Source: Chromatiales bacterium (GTDB lineage: Bacteria > Pseudomonadota > Gammaproteobacteria > Thiohalomonadales > Thiohalomonadaceae). From it: a DNA stretch of 6,064 bases. The DNA lies in contig JAOTST010000103.1 in assembly GCA_029864785.1 (NCBI GenBank), positions 1 through 6,064 of the forward strand, written 5' to 3'. The notes under the pieces were generated by a model. That model did not search any database, was not told the DNA's origin, and worked only from the letters and a program-made list of their open reading frames with translations. Position 1 is the first letter of the stretch, and each line of letters opens with the position of its first letter. Positions 1-5,809 of this stretch are shown here, in pieces. The translations under genes were made by a program, and so were the position numbers.

Positions 1-1
1 C

Positions 2-2074
2 TCCCGAAGTGCCGCCCACGCCGAGCTTAGACGGATTATTAAGTCGACCTATACCGACGTAGCGCTCAATTCTGAAAAGATCGCCGCATGGCAGGAGGTC
101 TCCCAACAACTGAGCAACCCCGCCTACTACAACTACTGGCGCAATCGCCGTGCGATGACCGCCGGACTCACCCCTCCTTATGTGGTCGATCTTGCCGTCT
201 ACGATCGCAACGGCCATATCCTTGCGCATCAAGATGGATCAATCTTGCCTGAAACTATCACAGTAAAGAGTGAAAGTGCCTTCTATCGCATTCATGATAA
301 AGAGCTGGATTTAATCTTTACCACCCCCGTTACCGATGCAGGCAACCCTTCCAACACCATCGGCTACATTGCCACCCATAACCACCTTCTGAACAAAATT
401 GGCTCAGAGGATACCTTTCAACTGATCGATCCCGAATCCATTAATTTCGACACTGTGAGCCCGAAAAACCTCTCGCTCGATGAGCTATTGAACCAAATCA
501 AATTTAGCCTAAAACCCGACCCCGGTATGGCGCTTGTTCTCATCGGTATGAAAAAAGCGATCTTCAATCTAGGTCTTATTATCGCCTTAGTCGTGATGCT
601 GCTCTACCCAATGGTGGCCTATCTAATCGCCCGACCCCTTCGACAGCTTAATCAACATATTGATCGCCTCAAAGAGAGCCCCAAATCGTTGACCTTAGAG
701 TCATACGGGAATCGCATGCCCATTGCGGAGCTTGAGCGAATTCGTCTCTCTCTCAATGAGTATCACATTCAACTCTACGATGCCCACGGCATTCTTGATG
801 AGAAGAATAAAAAGCTCAAAACGATGGCCTATCATGACGCCCTGACCGGTGTGATGAATCGCCGTGCCTTTGATGAGCAGTGGCACAACATCGCCTCTCT
901 TGGCAGTAATCGCTCTCTGGGGATCTGTCTCGCGATATTTGATCTCAACCGTTTTAAACCGATCAACGATACCTACGGCCACGAGGTTGGCGATCAGGTT
1001 CTCAAACTTGTCGCTCAACTATTAAAACGATCCCTGCGCGAAGGCGAGTCTCTCTATCGCCTTGGTGGCGATGAGTTTGCCGCCATCTTCTTCAACTCCG
1101 ACAAAGAGACCGCCGAATCGATAGCGACACGTTGCAACGAGGCCATTATTCTCTATCCGTTTACCGATATCGGTGTTCAGGAGCCGGTGCGTATTAGCAT
1201 CGGTCTAGCTCACGCCAACGGCGATGAACCTGAGCTCCTCAAGGTACTTCAATGGCGCGCCGACATGGCGATGTACTCCGCCAAACAACCGGGACAGGCG
1301 CAGATCGCCTTCTATAACGACGAGATGGAGGCCAACTCATCGAAGCTGCTATCGAACTGGGTCAACAACGCGGTCTATGAAGCCATCGAGCAGGGGCACG
1401 GTCTGGAGATGCACTACCAGCCCATTATTAATCTTGAGAATGATCATATCGATTACTACGAAGCACTGGTTCGTATCCGGCGTGATAACGAGATGATCAC
1501 CCCCGATCACATCTTCAAATTGGTGGAGACCCACCGCCTTGAGGTGGAGATGGATCAAGCGATCATCAAACAGATTCTTCACGACCTGAACCGTGGGGCC
1601 ATACCTGAAGGTAGCGGTGTCTCGATCAATATCTCCGGGCCATCAATTATCAAACCGGAAGTAGTTGAGTGGCTAACCCCCTTTATCCCATTTATTAAGC
1701 GCTACAAACTGGTTATTGAGGTCACAGAGACCTCATTGATCACTCAAATAGAGGCTGCATCACGGCATCTTAATCAACTCCGTGAAGCCAATTTTCTCGT
1801 CGCCCTTGATGATTTTGGCAGTGGCTACTCATCAATCTGTTACCTTGCCAAGATGCCAGTCGATATCGTCAAGTTCGATATCTCCCTCATTCGCGGCCTC
1901 AAAGATGATCAACAATCGACCATCATCACCCATCTCGCAACGATGATTCGTGATGCCGGTTATCAGCTCGTGGCCGAAGGGATAGAGTCGGAAGATCTCT
2001 CAGAGCAGGTCAAACAGATCGGCTTCAACTATGGTCAAGGCTATCTCTACGGCAAACCAAAACTGCTGAATTAA
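2..2074 (+). CDS. Membrane-bound GGDEF-EAL c-di-GMP cyclase/phosphodiesterase, 5' end missing
   Basis: The frame is open without a stop from base 2, so the ATG at 155 is an internal Met and the true start lies left of the window. Residues here are counted from that Met. The N-terminal part (to about 130) reads like a periplasmic Cache/PAS-type sensor. A hydrophobic segment at about 136-158 is followed by a HAMP-like linker starting at ARPL (159-162). The GGDEF domain (about 222-390) has DALTG at 228, metal/substrate residues D263, N271 and D272, and an intact GGDEF at 304-308. The inhibitory I-site is RxxE (R295, E298) rather than RxxD. The EAL domain (about 402-636) keeps EAL at 436-438, N492, E522, DDFGSGYSS from 552, K573, E608 and Q628, which is the set expected for an active phosphodiesterase. 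Both activities are therefore possible. In this family one domain often dominates, and which one cannot be read from sequence. The sensed ligand is unknown. No clear terminator follows. Confidence 0.93.
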   Translation, partial: SRSAAHAELRRIIKSTYTDVALNSEKIAAWQEVSQQLSNPAYYNYWRNRRAMTAGLTPPYVVDLAVYDRNGHILAHQDGSILPETITVKSESAFYRIHDKELDLIFTTPVTDAGNPSNTIGYIATHNHLLNKIGSEDTFQLIDPESINFDTVSPKNLSLDELLNQIKFSLKPDPGMALVLIGMKKAIFNLGLIIALVVMLLYPMVAYLIARPLRQLNQHIDRLKESPKSLTLESYGNRMPIAELERIRLSLNEYHIQLYDAHGILDEKNKKLKTMAYHDALTGVMNRRAFDEQWHNIASLGSNRSLGICLAIFDLNRFKPINDTYGHEVGDQVLKLVAQLLKRSLREGESLYRLGGDEFAAIFFNSDKETAESIATRCNEAIILYPFTDIGVQEPVRISIGLAHANGDEPELLKVLQWRADMAMYSAKQPGQAQIAFYNDEMEANSSKLLSNWVNNAVYEAIEQGHGLEMHYQPIINLENDHIDYYEALVRIRRDNEMITPDHIFKLVETHRLEVEMDQAIIKQILHDLNRGAIPEGSGVSINISGPSIIKPEVVEWLTPFIPFIKRYKLVIEVTETSLITQIEAASRHLNQLREANFLVALDDFGSGYSSICYLAKMPVDIVKFDISLIRGLKDDQQSTIITHLATMIRDAGYQLVAEGIESEDLSEQVKQIGFNYGQGYLYGKPKLLN

Positions 2075-2106
2075 TCTCTCCGCTCCCCTTACTGATTGCT
2101 GATGTT

Positions 2107-2120
2107 CAATTGGACAATTG
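2107..2120. repeat. Paired CAATTG palindromes upstream of ubiK
   Basis: Two copies of the self-complementary hexamer CAATTG lie 2 bases apart in the 112-base gap between the GGDEF-EAL gene and ubiK. They can also fold as a 5-bp stem with a 4-base loop, too weak for a terminator. They might be an operator for ubiK, but there is no second copy in the window to support that. I see no convincing -35/-10 pair in this gap; TATCCT at 2155-2160 is only a weak -10 candidate. Confidence 0.35.
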
Positions 2121-2171
2121 GGCGATGTCTCTTCCATCCTCACCGCAATAGCCCTATCCTAGGCAGACTTT

Positions 2172-2177
2172 AAGGAG
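2172..2177 (+). promoter_or_regulatory. Ribosome binding site of ubiK
   Basis: AAGGAG sits 9 bases before the ATG at 2187. It is a near-consensus Shine-Dalgarno sequence and fixes the ubiK start. Confidence 0.8.
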
Positions 2178-2186
2178 CCCACACCG

Positions 2187-2438
2187 ATGATCCAGAAACT
2201 TGATGCGTTAAGCCGCCAAATCAATGACCTGTTACCCCGCGATTTCAACCTGCTCAAAGATGATATTAAAGAGCAGATCCGCGCACTCATCCACGACAGC
2301 TTTCGCAATATGGATCTGGTCACCCGCGAAGAGTTTGAGATCCAGAGCCGAGTGCTTGCTCGCACCCGTGAAAAGCTTGAAGCGCTAGAAAAAACCGTAA
2401 CCCGGCTTGAGCAGGTGCATAGCAGCACTAAAAAGTGA
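2187..2438 (+). CDS. ubiK: UbiK-family ubiquinone biosynthesis accessory factor (YqiC/BMFP family)
   Basis: The product is an 83-residue, highly charged helical protein. It begins MIQKLDALSRQINDLLP, the typical opening of the UbiK/YqiC (formerly DUF526, BMFP) family. The C-terminal half, from about VTREEF (45) to the end, is a heptad-like coiled coil rich in Glu, Arg and Leu. Family members are usually about 80-100 residues, so it looks complete. In E. coli and Salmonella, UbiK binds UbiJ and supports the soluble complex that makes ubiquinone under aerobic conditions; an earlier membrane-fusogenic activity was reported for the family. There is no signal peptide or membrane segment. A strong ribosome binding site precedes it and a hairpin terminator follows 20 bases after the stop, so it is probably the last gene of its transcript. 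Confidence 0.88.
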   Translation: MIQKLDALSRQINDLLPRDFNLLKDDIKEQIRALIHDSFRNMDLVTREEFEIQSRVLARTREKLEALEKTVTRLEQVHSSTKK

Positions 2439-2457
2439 CATTAACCGCTCTGCACTT

Positions 2458-2488
2458 AAATAACTGCTAAACATAGCGGTTATTTTTT
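2458..2488 (+). terminator. Rho-independent terminator after ubiK
   Basis: Bases 2458-2468 pair with 2475-2485 to give an 11-bp stem (one U-G wobble at 2465/2478) around a 6-base AAACAT loop. The run of six T at 2483-2488 begins within the 3' arm. This is a standard intrinsic terminator placed just after the ubiK stop. An upstream segment, TAACCGCT at 2442-2449, pairs perfectly with 2475-2482 and could compete for the 3' arm. Confidence 0.8.
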
Positions 2489-2496
2489 GCTAAAAT
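2468..2496 (+). promoter_or_regulatory. Putative sigma70-type promoter for the STAS-like gene and comM
   Basis: TAAACA at 2468-2473 matches the -35 consensus at 4 of 6 positions. After a 17-base spacer, TAAAAT at 2491-2496 matches the -10 consensus at 5 of 6. Transcription would begin near 2503 and give a leader of about 30 bases. The promoter lies inside the ubiK terminator. The -10 is also within a short inverted repeat (GCTAA/TTAGC, 2489-2500). This is a prediction from consensus only, in an AT-rich stretch. Confidence 0.45.
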
Positions 2497-2524
2497 TAGC
2501 GGAGGAACTAAAGGGATTCGGGTC

Positions 2525-2536
2525 ATGAATACATGA
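2525..2536 (+). other. Three-codon reading frame (Met-Asn-Thr-stop) overlapping the next start
   Basis: ATG AAT ACA TGA begins 9 bases after AAAGGG (2510-2515), a good ribosome-binding distance. Its stop overlaps the ATG at 2533 as ATGA. The 2533 start itself is 17 bases from AAAGGG, which is too far for ideal initiation. A ribosome could initiate here, terminate and re-initiate at 2533. The frame may also be a chance occurrence. Confidence 0.25.
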
Positions 2537-2907
2537 CAAAAGATAACGGAAAAGTCCGCATCGAGATCAAAGATGGCGTCCCCATCATCGATGTCTACCA
2601 TAACGGCGAGATAGAGCTCGCTGACGTGGTCTGGATCAACCACCTCCTGCTTAATGAGATAGACCCTCCCCTGCAACTTCCCGCAGATATTATTGTGGAT
2701 CGCACCGGCAGCTACTCCCTTTCAGAAGATGCCTATATGATGATGAAAGAGTTGATGAGCGCATCAGGCCGTGTGGCCTATGTCGTCCACTCAAAAAGCC
2801 AGGAGGTCATGGTCAATCTTGCCGCAAACAGTTATCTCGCAAATAAAAAGGTCTGCCAATTTAACTCTATTGAAGAGGCCTTTGCGTGGCTTCAAGAGAG
2901 CATCTAG
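2533..2907 (+). CDS. Small STAS/SpoIIAA-like protein of unknown function
   Basis: The product has 124 residues, with no signal peptide or membrane segment. The pattern alternates short hydrophobic strands and helices: KVRIEI and PIIDVYHNG at the start, then a core strand ADIIVDRTGSYSLS (51-64), a helix rich in Met, another strand VAYVVHS, and a C-terminal strand plus helix with EEAFAWL (114-120). This resembles the SpoIIAA-like STAS fold, in which the last helix often reads 'EALAWL'. I am inferring the fold from layout and cannot name an orthologue. Whether a Ser near 60-64 corresponds to the phosphorylated Ser of anti-sigma antagonists is unclear. The start is the only ATG after the in-frame stop at 2509-2511, and its ribosome binding site is poorly spaced. 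The gene ends 56 bases before comM on the same strand, so co-transcription is likely. Confidence 0.72.
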   Translation: MTKDNGKVRIEIKDGVPIIDVYHNGEIELADVVWINHLLLNEIDPPLQLPADIIVDRTGSYSLSEDAYMMMKELMSASGRVAYVVHSKSQEVMVNLAANSYLANKKVCQFNSIEEAFAWLQESI

Positions 2908-2950
2908 CTCACTACCTAGCATCGACCAAAAAACACCATAAACGATTCCC

Positions 2951-2958
2951 AGGGAGGG
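2951..2958 (+). promoter_or_regulatory. Ribosome binding site that sets the comM start
   Basis: AGGGAGGG lies 5 bases before the ATG at 2964. This supports 2964 over the in-frame ATG at 2886, which lies inside the preceding gene and has no such site. Confidence 0.75.
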
Positions 2959-2963
2959 AACCC

Positions 2964-4484
2964 ATGCCTTTAGCCACCCTCTATACCCGTGCCACCGGAC
3001 TAGATGCTCCGGCGGTCACCATAGAGGTGCATCTGGCCAATGGACTCCCCGCACTCACAATAGTTGGTCTCCCCGAGACTGCTGTAAAAGAGAGTAAAGA
3101 TCGGGTTCGGGCAGCCATATTGAATAGTGAATTTGAGTTCCCCTCACGCCGAATTACCGTCAACCTTGCTCCTGCCGACCTCCCCAAAGATGGTGGCCGT
3201 TTTGATCTACCCATCGCCCTCGGCATTCTTGCTGCATCGGAGCAGATCCCTATGGATGCTCTTGACCAATATGAGTTTGCCGGTGAACTGGCCCTAAGTG
3301 GCGAACTCCGCCCCATTCGGGGAGCCCTCCCATTGACAATCCAAGCGGCAAAAACAGGACGTCATATCGTTGTACCCAAAGAGTCTGCCGCAGAAGCTGC
3401 ACTAGCGCGCTCTGCCACCGTCCTCGCCGCATCTCATCTACTGGAGGTGTGCGCTCATCTGCATGGGCACCACCTCATCGAGCCCTTTGAAAATAATATC
3501 GACCCGAGCCCCTCAAAAGAGTCCTTCACACCGCTAGATGATGAGATCGATATGGCCGATGTACGCGGCCAACATCAGGCGCGTCGAGCCCTGGAGCTCG
3601 CTGCCACTGGCGGGCATAATCTGCTATTTTACGGCCCGCCAGGCACCGGCAAGACCATGCTGGCTCGTCGCCTTGCGACCATTCTCCCAAGGATGAGTGA
3701 TACCGAATCAACAGAGACCGCAGCGGTCTACTCCATCAGCAATCGGGGCTTTTCAGTTGACCAGTGGGGCAAACGCCCTTTCCGAAATCCGCACCACTCT
3801 GCATCCAGTGTGGCGTTAGTCGGCGGAGGCAATCCACCAAAGCCAGGCGAAGTGTCTCTGGCTCACAACGGCGTGCTTTTCCTTGATGAGTTACCCGAGT
3901 TTGATCGCAAGGTTTTAGAGGTATTACGCGAACCCTTGGAGGCCGGTGAGATTAGTATCGCTCGCGCCTCTCATCAGGCCGACTTTCCTGCTCGTTTCCA
4001 ATTGATTGCGGCGATGAACCCCTGCCCCTGCGGTTATCTGGGTCACCCCAATGGCAAGTGTCGTTGCACCTCTGAGCAGGTGGGTCGCTACCGTAGTCGC
4101 ATCTCAGGTCCGCTGCTGGATCGTATCGATATGCAGGTAGAAGTTCCCCCACTTCCACAACAAGAGCTTCACGAAAAACGCGCCGATATTGAGTCCAGTG
4201 CCACAATAAACCAACGCGTAGTTAAGGCTCGTCAACAGCAGTTAGAGCGCCAAAATAGACCCAATGCCCAATTGAACAACCGTGAGATCGAAAAACACTG
4301 CAGCCTCAGCGATGAGTGTCAGCAGTTGATGACCCAAGCCGTCGCACATCTGGGGCTATCGGCACGCGCGCATCATCGTATCCGCCGTGTTGCTCGAACC
4401 ATCGCCGATCTCGCCCAGAGTCAATCCATTGAAGTGGCGCATCTCTCCGAGGCCATTAGTTATCGACGCTTCGATAAGGGCTAA
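2964..4484 (+). CDS. comM: ComM/YifB AAA+ ATPase (Mg-chelatase-like), branch-migration motor of natural transformation
   Basis: The product has 506 residues, the normal length of the family. The N-terminal domain opens MPLATLYTRATGLDAP and carries GLPETAVKESKDRVR and the NLAPADLPK signature of YifB/ComM. The AAA+ core has Walker A GPPGTGKT (224-231), the family block FRNPHHSASSVALVGGG, and Walker B VLFLDE (304-309, with D308 and E309). Cysteines C354, C356, C366 and C368 form the CPCG...CxC cluster common in the family and may bind metal. The C-terminal Mg-chelatase domain ends in an R-rich helix (HHRIRRVARTIADL). In Vibrio, Acinetobacter and Haemophilus, ComM is a hexameric helicase that extends heteroduplex during uptake of homologous DNA. 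It is also widely kept in species not known to be competent. No other competence gene is visible here. The start is set by homology and by a strong ribosome binding site. The gene converges on the CZB gene, 6 bases away. Confidence 0.95.
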   Translation: MPLATLYTRATGLDAPAVTIEVHLANGLPALTIVGLPETAVKESKDRVRAAILNSEFEFPSRRITVNLAPADLPKDGGRFDLPIALGILAASEQIPMDALDQYEFAGELALSGELRPIRGALPLTIQAAKTGRHIVVPKESAAEAALARSATVLAASHLLEVCAHLHGHHLIEPFENNIDPSPSKESFTPLDDEIDMADVRGQHQARRALELAATGGHNLLFYGPPGTGKTMLARRLATILPRMSDTESTETAAVYSISNRGFSVDQWGKRPFRNPHHSASSVALVGGGNPPKPGEVSLAHNGVLFLDELPEFDRKVLEVLREPLEAGEISIARASHQADFPARFQLIAAMNPCPCGYLGHPNGKCRCTSEQVGRYRSRISGPLLDRIDMQVEVPPLPQQELHEKRADIESSATINQRVVKARQQQLERQNRPNAQLNNREIEKHCSLSDECQQLMTQAVAHLGLSARAHHRIRRVARTIADLAQSQSIEVAHLSEAISYRRFDKG

Positions 4485-4490
4485 AAATTG

Positions 4491-4850
4491 TTACTCATCA
4501 TGGTGACCACGCTTACTCATCGCCAGTAAACTCTTAACCACCTCTCGTGACAACCGTGCATACTCTCCGTCAAGAATCGCCTGTGCCTGCGCCATCTCAC
4601 CATGCTGGGCATGGCGTACCGCCTCGCCCGCTACGGTATGAAACTCTCGATGAAAATTTCTGAGTCGTGAAAGGGCGTAGGTGTGTCCCAACCTTTTATC
4701 CATCGCACTGATCCAGCGTCCAAGCTCACACTGATCCTCACTTGAAACCTCATGGAGGTTAAAATGCCCAACCCTCTTTCCATCAATCATACCCTTAATG
4801 CGAACCTTCCAATCGGTATGATCTTGAATGGCCTTCATGTAGATATTCAT
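4491..4850 (-). CDS. Stand-alone CZB (chemoreceptor zinc-binding) domain protein
   Basis: The product is a 119-residue soluble protein that is nearly all CZB domain. The expected 3His/1Cys zinc site is visible: H11 in DHTDWK, C41 in CELGRW, and H67 and H71 in FHREFH. The H-to-C distance (30) and the H-to-H distance (4) match those of E. coli DgcZ (H22, C52, H79, H83), and the C-to-H distance is one shorter. CZB domains usually sit at the end of chemoreceptors or before GGDEF domains, where zinc, or oxidation of the Cys ligand, modulates output. Here there is no output domain, so the protein may act in trans. It starts 59 bases after the REC-PilZ-like gene on the same strand and may be co-transcribed with it, although a hairpin lies between them. 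The start (Met 1 at 4850 or Met 5 at 4838) is uncertain because neither has a recognisable ribosome binding site. The C-terminus is HHDE. Confidence 0.85.
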   Translation of the reverse strand: MNIYMKAIQDHTDWKVRIKGMIDGKRVGHFNLHEVSSEDQCELGRWISAMDKRLGHTYALSRLRNFHREFHTVAGEAVRHAQHGEMAQAQAILDGEYARLSREVVKSLLAMSKRGHHDE

Positions 4851-4885
4851 CGTGCTACAGCAAATCTTTGCATCTAATCTCTAAT

Positions 4886-4917
4886 CCAAAAGGTGGTAAA
4901 TAATTTTGGTTACCACC
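4886..4917 (-). terminator. Hairpin at the stop codon of the REC-PilZ-like gene (possible weak terminator or attenuator)
   Basis: GGTGGTAA (4892-4899) and TTACCACC (4910-4917) form a perfect 8-bp stem with a 10-base loop. Read on the - strand, the hairpin includes the TAA stop codon and is followed by only four T and then GG. It is thus a poor intrinsic terminator and may only reduce transcription into the CZB gene or protect the 3' end of the message. A second inverted repeat, CCAAAA (4886-4891) with TTTTGG (4904-4909), is interleaved with it. Confidence 0.55.
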
Positions 4918-5629
4918 GCGAACGATACTCATCCAGCATCCCCCCCAGCTTCTCAACCAATTGCTCATGTGGATCGCTAAATTCATAGAGCACAAGAATA
5001 TTTTCTTCCGCTGCCTCCCTTGGCCGCTCAGCCCTAACAAGCAGGCTCTCCAAATCAAACTTGAAAGAGTCGATGTAGAGATGAATTATCGCTTTATCTC
5101 CGATGATCATCGACTCTGCGTAAGATTTATCCAGACAGATGTGGACGTAGTCGAGCGAAAAATCGATCAGTAGACCCTCTATTTTCCCAGCACGCTCGGT
5201 ATTAAAGGTGATGTTAATCGGTTGATCGGGGCAGAGCCTGTTCTTACGTCGGCGATCCTGTCTAGCCACAACAAGGCCTACTTTGCTGATGAGCCCCTTC
5301 TTAAGAAAAGGCTTTGCCAGGAAAGCGCTCGCCCCATGACGGGTGGCCGTAGCAATAACCACATCGGTGTCCAGTTCTGACATTACGACCAGCGGGGTGC
5401 AGCCATTTTTTCTATCACTACGTATTGCATCAACAAACTTTGTGCCTGCCCTCTGCCAATCGACAAAGATAATATCGAACTTAATCTGTGAATCGAGAAT
5501 AGACTCAGCCGCTGCTCGATTATCAACATGGAGAATATGTGTTGTACTCAACTCCTTGCTGATCACCGGTACCATCTCATCGAAGATCTCTTTCGAATCA
5601 AATATCAGAATAACTGGTTCATGTTTCAT
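4910..5629 (-). CDS. Response regulator: receiver domain fused to a PilZ-like domain
   Basis: The product has 239 residues from the ATG at 5629. I chose this start over the ATG 30 bases upstream (5659) because GAGGGA lies 5 bases before it and because a perfect TATAAT places the likely transcript start next to 5659. Residues 1-122 form a receiver domain with phospho-acceptor D57 (FVDW), S84 and K106 (AKPF) in the usual positions. The acidic pair is D11-S12 rather than Asp-Asp. Residues from about 123 resemble PilZ: R127xxxR131 is followed 25 residues later by DFSLDY (156-161), where PilZ has DxSxxG, so the final Gly is Tyr. The strand pattern after it (VHICLD, IIGDKAIIHLYI) fits the PilZ barrel. 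It probably turns phosphorylation, and perhaps c-di-GMP binding, into a protein-protein output in the cytoplasm. No histidine kinase is encoded nearby. The PilZ call is less certain than the receiver call. Confidence 0.83.
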   Translation of the reverse strand: MKHEPVILIFDSKEIFDEMVPVISKELSTTHILHVDNRAAAESILDSQIKFDIIFVDWQRAGTKFVDAIRSDRKNGCTPLVVMSELDTDVVIATATRHGASAFLAKPFLKKGLISKVGLVVARQDRRRKNRLCPDQPINITFNTERAGKIEGLLIDFSLDYVHICLDKSYAESMIIGDKAIIHLYIDSFKFDLESLLVRAERPREAAEENILVLYEFSDPHEQLVEKLGGMLDEYRSRW

Positions 5630-5634
5630 AAAGA

Positions 5635-5640
5635 TCCCTC
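5635..5640 (-). promoter_or_regulatory. Ribosome binding site that decides the REC-PilZ-like start
   Basis: On the - strand GAGGGA is followed by 5 bases and the ATG at 5629. No comparable site precedes the ATG at 5659. Confidence 0.7.
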
Positions 5641-5667
5641 TGCAATAAATCAGGCCCACACAGCTTA

Positions 5668-5694
5668 ATTATAGCGCATCTAATGAACATACAA
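5668..5694 (-). promoter_or_regulatory. Putative promoter of the REC-PilZ-like/CZB genes
   Basis: On the - strand a perfect -10 hexamer, TATAAT, lies at 5673-5668. The best -35 candidate is TTGTAT at 5694-5689, with 3 of 6 matches and a short 15-base spacer. The -35 weakness suggests help from an activator or an alternative context. Transcription would start near 5661, giving a leader of about 30 bases before the ATG at 5629. Confidence 0.5.
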
Positions 5695-5742
5695 GCATAC
5701 GCTAAATTGGCCTCTACCAGCACGGCTCATTTAATTCATTAG
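5680..5742. repeat. Widely spaced 8-base inverted repeat between the divergent promoters
   Basis: CTAATGAA at 5680-5687 is the exact reverse complement of TTCATTAG at 5735-5742, with centres 55 bases apart. One arm falls in the spacer of the leftward promoter and the other abuts the -35 candidate of the rightward promoter. This could be a pair of operator half-sites for one regulator, but an AT-rich 8-mer can recur by chance. Confidence 0.35.
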
Positions 5743-5771
5743 TCGCAAATCAACCGTTGTCTGCTTACAAT
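5743..5771 (+). promoter_or_regulatory. Putative sigma70-type promoter of rep
   Basis: TACAAT at 5766-5771 matches the -10 consensus at 5 of 6 positions. Seventeen bases upstream, TCGCAA at 5743-5748 matches the -35 at only 3 of 6. The transcript would start near 5778, about 30 bases before the rep ATG. Confidence 0.45.
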
Positions 5772-5809
5772 ACGCCCCTCTTTTATGATGACCCCTTTTA
5801 CGGAGAGCC

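Noticed and set aside
155..157. ATG at 155 as the start of the GGDEF-EAL protein
   Set aside because: The frame is open for 51 codons upstream to the window edge, and that stretch reads like the same sensor domain, so the ATG is internal.
701..1018. Antisense frames inside the GGDEF-EAL gene and inside comM
   Set aside because: None has a ribosome binding site or recognisable protein features; they follow from the codon use of the real genes.
2075..2130. Terminator after the GGDEF-EAL gene
   Set aside because: The only foldable element is the CAATTG pair with a 5-bp AT-rich stem and no T run, so termination there is not supported.
2886..2963. Longer comM start at 2886
   Set aside because: It lies inside the preceding gene, adds residues not seen in ComM/YifB, and has no ribosome binding site. 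The 2964 start matches the family N-terminus and has AGGGAGGG before it.
4886..4917. True H-type pseudoknot at the REC-PilZ-like stop
   Set aside because: Both connecting loops that must cross the stems have zero length, so both full stems cannot form together; alternative hairpins fit better.
4961..5648. + strand frames opposite the REC-PilZ-like gene
   Set aside because: They show no domain pattern and overlap a gene with conserved receiver residues.
5630..5659. Longer REC-PilZ-like start at 5659
   Set aside because: The predicted transcript start is next to it, it has no ribosome binding site, and the receiver domain begins right after the 5629 Met.
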